Of a stretch of DNA of 9,801 nucleotides, positions 5,241 to 9,801 are shown one piece after another. How positions within the stretch are numbered: position 1 is the stretch's first letter; every line of letters begins with the position of its first letter. The notes under the pieces were generated by a model that worked only from the letters and a program-made list of their open reading frames with translations, was not told the DNA's origin and searched no databases. The position numbers were made by a program, and so were the translations under genes. This DNA is from Candidatus Sulfopaludibacter sp. SbA3 (GTDB lineage Bacteria > Acidobacteriota > Terriglobia > 2-12-FULL-54-10): the NCBI GenBank assembly GCA_945865705.1, contig CAMBEY010000095.1, positions 1 to 9,801 on the forward strand, read 5' to 3'.

Positions 5241-5257
5241 CCACATTAATAATGTGG
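5241..5257. promoter_or_regulatory. Perfect 17-bp palindrome CCACATTA-A-TAATGTGG
   Basis: Two exact 8-base arms flank a single central A. It lies between the divergent tRNA-Leu promoter and the DUF6982-like gene, 72 bases before that gene's preferred start. With only one central base it suits a dimeric DNA-binding protein better than an RNA hairpin. Confidence 0.5.
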
Positions 5258-5328
5258 CTCTGTGCCTATTGATCCTCAACGCGTTGGGCCGTACACTGAA
5301 CCGAGCGAATGCTGGAATTCATCGGCTA

Positions 5329-5820
5329 ATGGATAAAGGTAAGCGGAGAAGTTTCTTGACGACTCTAACCACGCCCGGAATAAAATCTCCTCAGGTAGTG
5401 ATCGCTTTTTTGGACGGTCGCCGTTTGAGCGGATCTGTCTTTGATTTTTCACCAATGAAAGATCGATGCAGGATTTTCCCCGCCCAGAAGTCCCTGCCGG
5501 GCGAGGGCGAAGTCGTGGACATTCGGGATTTGAAAGCCATCTTTTTCTTGCAGGATGTGGTGGAAGGCGCGGTACCTCCTACCCGCCCGCCTGGTGGGCC
5601 TCAACGCCGCCTGCTGGAGGTGTTGTTCAGCGATGGTGAGCGACTGGAAGGATCGTCTGAGGGTTACAGCAAGGAGCGCCAGGGTTTCTTCATCATTCCT
5701 GAAGACCCGACGGGAAAAATTATCCGCGTGTATGTGGTTAACGCCAATGTGAAGGAAGTGAAGTGGGTTCAGGCTACGCCATCGACTCCAAGTCCCGCAC
5801 CCCACTCACCCATCTCGTGA
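5329..5820 (+). CDS. DUF6982-like two-repeat protein of unknown function
   Basis: The 163-residue protein consists of two similar beta-rich halves. Residues about 22-76 read VVIAFLDGRRLSGSVFDFSP, then DIRDLKAIFFLQDV. Residues about 95-147 read LLEVLFSDGERLEGSSEGYS, then GFFIIPEDPTG and VYVVNANVKEVKWV. A Pro/Arg-rich linker (81-94) joins them and a Pro/Ser tail ends the protein. This pattern, a strand with DG(R/E)xLxG and a closing DLKAVFF or AVKEVxFL strand, is what I recall of DUF6982 proteins of Acidobacteriota and deltaproteobacteria; role unknown. There is no signal peptide or membrane helix from this start. ATG 5329 lacks a clear ribosome site. TTG at 5356 has GGAG eight bases upstream and would give 154 residues. 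A longer TTG reading from 5212 would invade the tRNA promoter and is unlikely. It converges on folC, 17 bases apart. Confidence 0.75.
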   Translation: MDKGKRRSFLTTLTTPGIKSPQVVIAFLDGRRLSGSVFDFSPMKDRCRIFPAQKSLPGEGEVVDIRDLKAIFFLQDVVEGAVPPTRPPGGPQRRLLEVLFSDGERLEGSSEGYSKERQGFFIIPEDPTGKIIRVYVVNANVKEVKWVQATPSTPSPAPHSPIS

Positions 5821-5837
5821 TCCAGCAATTACCAAGT

Positions 5838-7190
5838 TCATGCCGAAGCATTGGATTTCCGCAAGTCTCCTACCAGAAATAGCGAGCCGGTCGCGAAGAT
5901 TACCGCTTTTCCGCTGGGCACCTCCAACGCCAATGCAGCGGCCCGCTCCATCGCACGGACTGGATTGGGTTCCAGAACGAGATGAGCGTTCAGGTGATGG
6001 CTCAATTCGCGGATAGCTTTGGGCGAGGCTGCCCGCTCCTGCTGAGGCTGCGTGATGACTACCGCGTGCGCTTTGGAAAATAAAATCTCCGCAATCTCGC
6101 TGATGGCCTTATCACGCATCGCTCCGTACACGAGTATGATGGGGCGATCAGAGAAATGCTCGTCCCAGAAGAGGGCGAGCGCGCGCGCCCCGGCGGGGTT
6201 GTGTGCTCCGTCGACGAACGTAAGCGGATCATTGTGAATCAGCTCAAGCCTGCCTGGCCAGCTTGTCGTGGCGAGGCCCTGCTGGATGGCCGCGTCGGGA
6301 ATGCTGAAGCTTGCGCGGGATAACTCACGCACCGCCGCGATGGCGGTCATCGCGTTCTCCACTTGATGCAAACCTCTTAATGAAGGCCACACCTCCAGTC
6401 GCCAACCTGCGCGATCACCAGCGATCAGGTGGTAAAGTCCATCGCCCAAATCTCTGCCGAACGTCGAATATTCTTCGCGGATTTCCACGAGCCGGACATT
6501 CAACTCCGCGCTACGGTTGCGAATGACGGCCACGGCCTCCGGATGTATTGCGGATGAAACTACGACGCCATTCGGCCCGCCACCGGGGTGGATGATACCC
6601 GCTTTTTCTCCGGCGATGGCGGTGATGGTGGAGCCGAGAAATCGCTCATGGTCGAAGTCGATTTGCGTGATGACGGAGACCTTCGGATGGACTGTGTTGG
6701 TGGCGTCGAGCCGCCCGCCCATGCCCACCTCCAGCACGGCGAACTCCACGCGCTGCTGGCGGAAGTATTCCATGGCCATGGCAGTCAGACACTCGAAATA
6801 TGTGGGATGGAATTGCAGCGTCCCGTTTGCCAGCAATCGCTCGATGCGCTCACGCAGCGTGAGGAAGAGATCGGCGAAAGCCTGCTGCGGAATCATCTCG
6901 CCATTCACGCGAATCCGCTCCGTGATCTCGACCAGATGAGGCGACGTGTATAGGCCCGTGCGCAGGCCCGCCGCGCGCAGGATCGAATCGATCATCGCCG
7001 ATACCGAACCTTTGCCGTTGGTCCCGGCGATGAGAACACTGGGGTAGGAATGCTGCGGGGCCCCGAGGTCCTCCAGCAGGCGGGTGATGTTTTCGAGACC
7101 CAGCTTCGCCGTCATCACGCCATCGGCGCCGGCTGCGCGGATCTCATTGCCGAGCGAGATCAAATAACGCGTTGACTCAGCGTAATTCAT
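5838..7190 (-). CDS. folC: Bifunctional folylpolyglutamate synthase / dihydrofolate synthase
   Basis: FolC, an ATP-dependent Mur-ligase-family enzyme, adds glutamate to dihydropteroate and/or to reduced folates, retaining folate cofactors in the cytoplasm. The 450-residue length is normal. Visible motifs are the P-loop IAGTNGKGSV (54-63), YTSPHL (81-86), the EVGMGGRLDATN signature (154-165), DFDHERFLGSTITAIAGEKAGI (178-199), WPGRLE (311-316) and the Mur-ligase C-terminal DGAHNPAG (327-334). The start at 7190 lies 4 bases after the accD stop and has no strong ribosome site of its own, so it is probably translated by coupling. The accD-folC order is shared with many bacteria. Whether both activities are present cannot be told by eye. 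Confidence 0.96.
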   Translation of the reverse strand: MNYAESTRYLISLGNEIRAAGADGVMTAKLGLENITRLLEDLGAPQHSYPSVLIAGTNGKGSVSAMIDSILRAAGLRTGLYTSPHLVEITERIRVNGEMIPQQAFADLFLTLRERIERLLANGTLQFHPTYFECLTAMAMEYFRQQRVEFAVLEVGMGGRLDATNTVHPKVSVITQIDFDHERFLGSTITAIAGEKAGIIHPGGGPNGVVVSSAIHPEAVAVIRNRSAELNVRLVEIREEYSTFGRDLGDGLYHLIAGDRAGWRLEVWPSLRGLHQVENAMTAIAAVRELSRASFSIPDAAIQQGLATTSWPGRLELIHNDPLTFVDGAHNPAGARALALFWDEHFSDRPIILVYGAMRDKAISEIAEILFSKAHAVVITQPQQERAASPKAIRELSHHLNAHLVLEPNPVRAMERAAALALEVPSGKAVIFATGSLFLVGDLRKSNASA

Positions 7191-7194
7191 TTGT

Positions 7195-8037
7195 CTAGTC
7201 GAGGAAAAATTTGAGGGCGTTGATAATGTAGGCTTTCATTTCCGTGCGCGGTACGACGGCGTCCAACATGCCGTGCGTCAGCAGAAATTCGCTTCGCTGG
7301 AAACCGGCGGGTAGTTTCTGACGAATCGTTTGCTCGATGACGCGCGGACCGGCAAAGCCAATCAGGGCGCCAGGTTCGGCGATGTTCAGATCGCCCAGCA
7401 TGGAAAAGCTGGCCGTAACGCCGCCCGTTGTGGGGTCGGTGAGCACGCTAATGTAGGGGACGCCCGCCGTGTCCATGCGCGCCAGCGCCGCGCTGACTTT
7501 GGCCATTTGCATCAGGCTGACGGTACCTTCCATCATGCGTGCGCCGCCGGAGGCCGAGACGATGATCAGCGGAATACGCTGGTCGAGCGCGCGCTCGGCG
7601 GCCCGTGTGATCAACTCTCCCACCACACCGCCCATGCTGCCGCCGATGAAGCCGTATTCCATTGAGCAGAGGAAGACACCCCTTCCGCCGATGGTGCCTT
7701 CCGCCGTGATGACCGCATCTTTCAATTTCGTGGTCCGTTGCGCGGTGGCGATGCGGTCGCGGTATGATTTCAGATCGACGAAGTTCAGTGGATCGGATGT
7801 TTCCACGTCGCTATCATGAGTGGTGTAATTTTCGTCGTCCAGTAGCAGCCGCAGGCGCGTGCGCGCGTCGATGCGGAAATGATGGCCGCACTTGGGGCAG
7901 ACGCTCCAGTTGGCGTCGAGGTCCTTCTTCCAGATAATGGCTCGGCAACCGTCGCACTTGATCCACAGGCCTTCGGTGCGCAGGCGCTCGCCCTCGGCGG
8001 CCTTCAACGGTTCTTTTTCTTTACGAAACCACGCCAT
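7195..8037 (-). CDS. accD: Acetyl-CoA carboxylase carboxyltransferase subunit beta
   Basis: AccD pairs with AccA to transfer the carboxyl group from biotin to acetyl-CoA, making malonyl-CoA for fatty acid synthesis. The 280-residue protein starts with a short basic segment and a four-cysteine zinc ribbon (Cys28, 31, 47, 50: CDGC and CPKC). The crotonase-fold carboxyltransferase domain follows, with SMEYGFIGGSMGGVVGE (125-141), SASGGARMMEG (161-171), DPTTGGVTASFSMLGD (201-216) and GFAGPRVIEQT (227-237). The start at 8037 is supported by GAGGA at 8045-8049 and by the family N-terminus; longer readings overlap rlmH and are not family-like. It follows rlmH after 67 bases and is coupled to folC downstream. 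accA is not in the window. Confidence 0.97.
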   Translation of the reverse strand: MAWFRKEKEPLKAAEGERLRTEGLWIKCDGCRAIIWKKDLDANWSVCPKCGHHFRIDARTRLRLLLDDENYTTHDSDVETSDPLNFVDLKSYRDRIATAQRTTKLKDAVITAEGTIGGRGVFLCSMEYGFIGGSMGGVVGELITRAAERALDQRIPLIIVSASGGARMMEGTVSLMQMAKVSAALARMDTAGVPYISVLTDPTTGGVTASFSMLGDLNIAEPGALIGFAGPRVIEQTIRQKLPAGFQRSEFLLTHGMLDAVVPRTEMKAYIINALKFFLD

Positions 8038-8104
8038 GAAAAATCCTCTGTTGCGAAGAGCCTCAATTGCCAGGAAGCTGTGGTGCTCCTTCGCGATTCG
8101 GAGT

Positions 8105-8575
8105 TTATCGCGGATAGGGATGATTCGCCAAGATCGTAAACGCGCGGTAGAGCTGTTCGAGCAACACCACGCGCGCCAGTTCATGCGGCATGGTCATTGG
8201 CGAGAGCGAGAATTTCAGATGCGCCTGCTTGCGAAACGCAGGCGAGAATCCGTCGGCCCCTCCCACGCAAAATGCCAATTCACGCGAACCCTGGTCGCGC
8301 TGCTTGCCGAGATACGCGGCGAACTCGGCTGAACTCCAAGCCCGGCCATCCGGGTCCAGAGCGACACGCAACGCGCGCGGCGTGCGGCTGATCATATTTT
8401 CTTCTTCGGCGGAGAGGCCGGTGCTTCCTGCTACCGCCGCTGACTTCCGCTTCACACCGCGAACTTCCAGCGCGGCAAACTCGCAATAGTGCTTCAGGCG
8501 CTTCGCATATTCATCCGTGAGCGAACTAACACCGGGAAGCCGAGTCTTGCCGATCCAGTAAACCGCGATTCGCAT
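8105..8575 (-). CDS. rlmH: 23S rRNA (pseudouridine(1915)-N(3))-methyltransferase
   Basis: RlmH is a SPOUT-fold, SAM-dependent enzyme that methylates pseudouridine 1915 in helix 69 of 23S rRNA on assembled ribosomes. The 156-residue size is typical. Motifs seen are the N-terminal MRIAVYWIGKTR, EYAKRLKHY (22-30), the SAM-binding knot loop AFCVGGADGF (101-110) and LSPMTMPHELARVVLLEQLYRAFTI (123-147). The C-terminus reads NHPYPR, where the family normally ends PYHK or PYHR. This His-to-Pro difference could be lineage-specific. No strong ribosome site precedes 8575. The gene starts 14 bases after the rsfS stop, a pairing seen in very many bacteria. Confidence 0.95.
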   Translation of the reverse strand: MRIAVYWIGKTRLPGVSSLTDEYAKRLKHYCEFAALEVRGVKRKSAAVAGSTGLSAEEENMISRTPRALRVALDPDGRAWSSAEFAAYLGKQRDQGSRELAFCVGGADGFSPAFRKQAHLKFSLSPMTMPHELARVVLLEQLYRAFTILANHPYPR

Positions 8576-8589
8576 CAGAGCCGTCCGGC

Positions 8590-9186
8590 CTATTCGTCAC
8601 CCACTGGAATACGGCGCGCCGTGCGCCAGAGCCGCTCCAGATCGTAGTATTCCCGCGCCTGCTCCGTGAACACGTGGGCCACGAAATCGACGTAGTCCAG
8701 CAGCACCCACTCGGCGTGATTATAGCCTTCGATGTGAGCGGGGCGCAATCCGGCGCGGCGCATGCTCGCGTCAATCTCATCGCAGATGGCCTGCACCTGC
8801 CGGGGATTCGTTCCGCTGCATACCAGGAAGTAGTCGGTGAAGTCGGCCACCCCCTTCAGTTCGAGCAGATGCATTTTGCGCGCCTGCTTTTCCTTCGCTG
8901 CCTCGACTGCGATCATGACGAGTTCGAGCGACTCGTTGTTGGCCTCGGCAACTGGTTCCAGCTCTGCCAGAGACACCACTGGGAGCAGCTTCGGCTTCCG
9001 GGGCGAGCTGGCCTTGATGGGCAGAGCTTTGATGCGCGGAGCTTTGGCGCTCTGAGATTTGGCGCGCAGTCCTGCGGGCTTTGCGGCCCGCGGCTTTGGC
9101 GGTTTGGTTCCGGCGGCCTTGGACGTTGCCGTACGGGGCTTTGTTGCTTTAGGTTTAGTTTTTTTCAGCATAGGTTTCTTGGGCAT
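8590..9186 (-). CDS. rsfS: Ribosomal silencing factor RsfS with long basic N-terminal tail
   Basis: RsfS binds ribosomal protein L14 and blocks subunit joining when nutrients are short. The conserved domain fills about residues 86-195: SLELVMIAVEAAKEKQARK, DFTDYFLVCSGTNPRQVQAI (115-134), the WVLLDYVDFVAHVF strand pair (160-173) and EQAREYYDLERLW (175-187). The family is usually 105-130 residues; this reading has 198, because about 85 residues rich in Lys, Ala, Pro and Arg precede the domain (KKTKPKATKPRTATSKAAG, RAAKPAG, SPRKPK). No ATG closer to the domain fits the family's start (the next Met, 91, is already inside it), and the tail overlaps the end of nadD by 32 bases in a different frame, as coupled genes do. 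The ribosome site at 9186 is weak; Met6 is an alternative start. Confidence 0.9.
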   Translation of the reverse strand: MPKKPMLKKTKPKATKPRTATSKAAGTKPPKPRAAKPAGLRAKSQSAKAPRIKALPIKASSPRKPKLLPVVSLAELEPVAEANNESLELVMIAVEAAKEKQARKMHLLELKGVADFTDYFLVCSGTNPRQVQAICDEIDASMRRAGLRPAHIEGYNHAEWVLLDYVDFVAHVFTEQAREYYDLERLWRTARRIPVGDE

Positions 9187-9801
9187 AGATGTTCCGCTTC
9201 TTAATATTATCCGCTACGGGTTGTGGCACCAGTCCCGTCAGCGATTCACCGTGCGCGGAGCGCTGCCGGATGTTGGAGGAGGAGATGTCGGCCTCCACCG
9301 TGGTCAGCAGATGAACCGATGTGCGGCGCAGGTCGATTCGATTTTCCTGTGAGGGCTTCTCGCTGCGAAGCTCAGCAGGAAGAATGGAACGGATCTTTCC
9401 GATATCGAATCCCGGCCGGCTCACCACGATGAAGTCGCAGGAATCGAGCAGGGCCACCGGGTCGCGCCACGTGGGGATGTCGAGAAACGCATCGACACCG
9501 ATCAGGAAATAGAGATGATCGTCATCGGTAAGTTGCTGGTGGAAACGGCGGATCGTGTCGATCGAGTAATTCGGTTTGCCGCCGTGATGCTCCGGGTCTT
9601 CGAGGCGCGAGGGCGCGAGGTGAGGAACATCATTGCAGGCCAGCGCCACCATCGCGTAACGGTCAGCAAAGGCTGTAACCGTTCGCGCACGCTTATGCGG
9701 AGGGACGCCGGTGGGCACGAAGCGAATCTCGTCCAGTGCGAAGGCCGACTGCGCCGCCATCGCCGCGGAAAGGTGGCCGGAGTGGATGGGGTCGAAGGTG
9801 C
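9155..9801 (-). CDS. nadD: Nicotinate-nucleotide adenylyltransferase, 5' end outside window
   Basis: NadD joins nicotinate mononucleotide to AMP, making nicotinate adenine dinucleotide on the way to NAD. The frame runs off the right edge, where it already reads TFDPIHSGHLSAAMAAQSAF. This contains the nucleotidyltransferase TFDPIHxGHL motif, so only about ten N-terminal residues are missing and the ATG at 9760 is internal. Further motifs are FVPTGVPPHK, YSIDTIRRFH, FLIGVDAFLDIPTWRDP, VVSRPGF, and near the end ISSSNIRQR, the family ISSTxIR signature with Thr replaced by Ser. The C-terminus (VPQPVADNIKKRNIY) is normal. It overlaps rsfS by 32 bases and is the first visible gene of the operon. Confidence 0.95.
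   Translation of the reverse strand, partial: TFDPIHSGHLSAAMAAQSAFALDEIRFVPTGVPPHKRARTVTAFADRYAMVALACNDVPHLAPSRLEDPEHHGGKPNYSIDTIRRFHQQLTDDDHLYFLIGVDAFLDIPTWRDPVALLDSCDFIVVSRPGFDIGKIRSILPAELRSEKPSQENRIDLRRTSVHLLTTVEADISSSNIRQRSAHGESLTGLVPQPVADNIKKRNIYAQETYAEKN

Noticed and set aside
5821..5837. Bidirectional terminator between the DUF6982-like gene and folC
   Set aside because: The 17-base gap has no hairpin or T run.
8674..9204. Long plus-strand open frames opposite rsfS
   Set aside because: They are antisense shadows of the GC-rich rsfS sequence, whose domain motifs on the minus strand are unambiguous.

Overview
The window is an ordinary-looking bacterial chromosome segment with GC in the high fifties by eye. 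It most resembles Acidobacteriota. That is an inference from the VNGN-rich DUF4097 protein, the two-repeat DUF6982-like protein and the nadD-rsfS-rlmH-accD-folC order; no rRNA or marker phylogeny is available here. No CRISPR array, transposase, integrase or phage gene is visible.

Left part (35-2357, all minus strand): a three-gene set read right to left. It comprises a small secreted or membrane protein with a Pro-rich linker, coiled coil and transmembrane helices; a DUF4097-type exported beta-repeat protein whose frame is broken at a run of six T; and an ECF-type sigma factor. The first gene is preceded by four tandem 18-19 bp repeats, the nearest of which supplies its Shine-Dalgarno sequence. 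Together they look like a cell-envelope stress or signalling module.

Middle part (2358-5820): a 540-bp gene-free stretch holds degenerate ~27-bp tandem repeats, a 21-bp direct repeat and short GGGAC hairpins. Next come a zinc-type MDR oxidoreductase (minus) with an operator-like inverted repeat upstream, a plus-strand fusion of a degenerate receiver-like domain with TPRs, a minus-strand tRNA-Leu(UAG) with encoded CCA and a perfect TATAAT box, and a plus-strand DUF6982-like protein with a perfect 17-bp palindrome upstream.

Right part (5838-9801, minus strand): a tightly packed housekeeping operon, nadD (cut by the window edge) - rsfS - rlmH - accD - folC. It links NAD synthesis, ribosome silencing, 23S rRNA methylation, fatty-acid precursor supply and folate polyglutamylation. 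Its members overlap or lie 4 to 67 bases apart. RsfS carries an unusual ~85-residue Lys/Ala/Pro tail at its N-terminus.

Nothing here amounts to a clear new defence or mobile system. The best candidates for a second look are the frameshifted DUF4097 gene and its sigma-factor module, the repeat-bearing leader and intergenic region, the two operator-like palindromes, and the RsfS tail.
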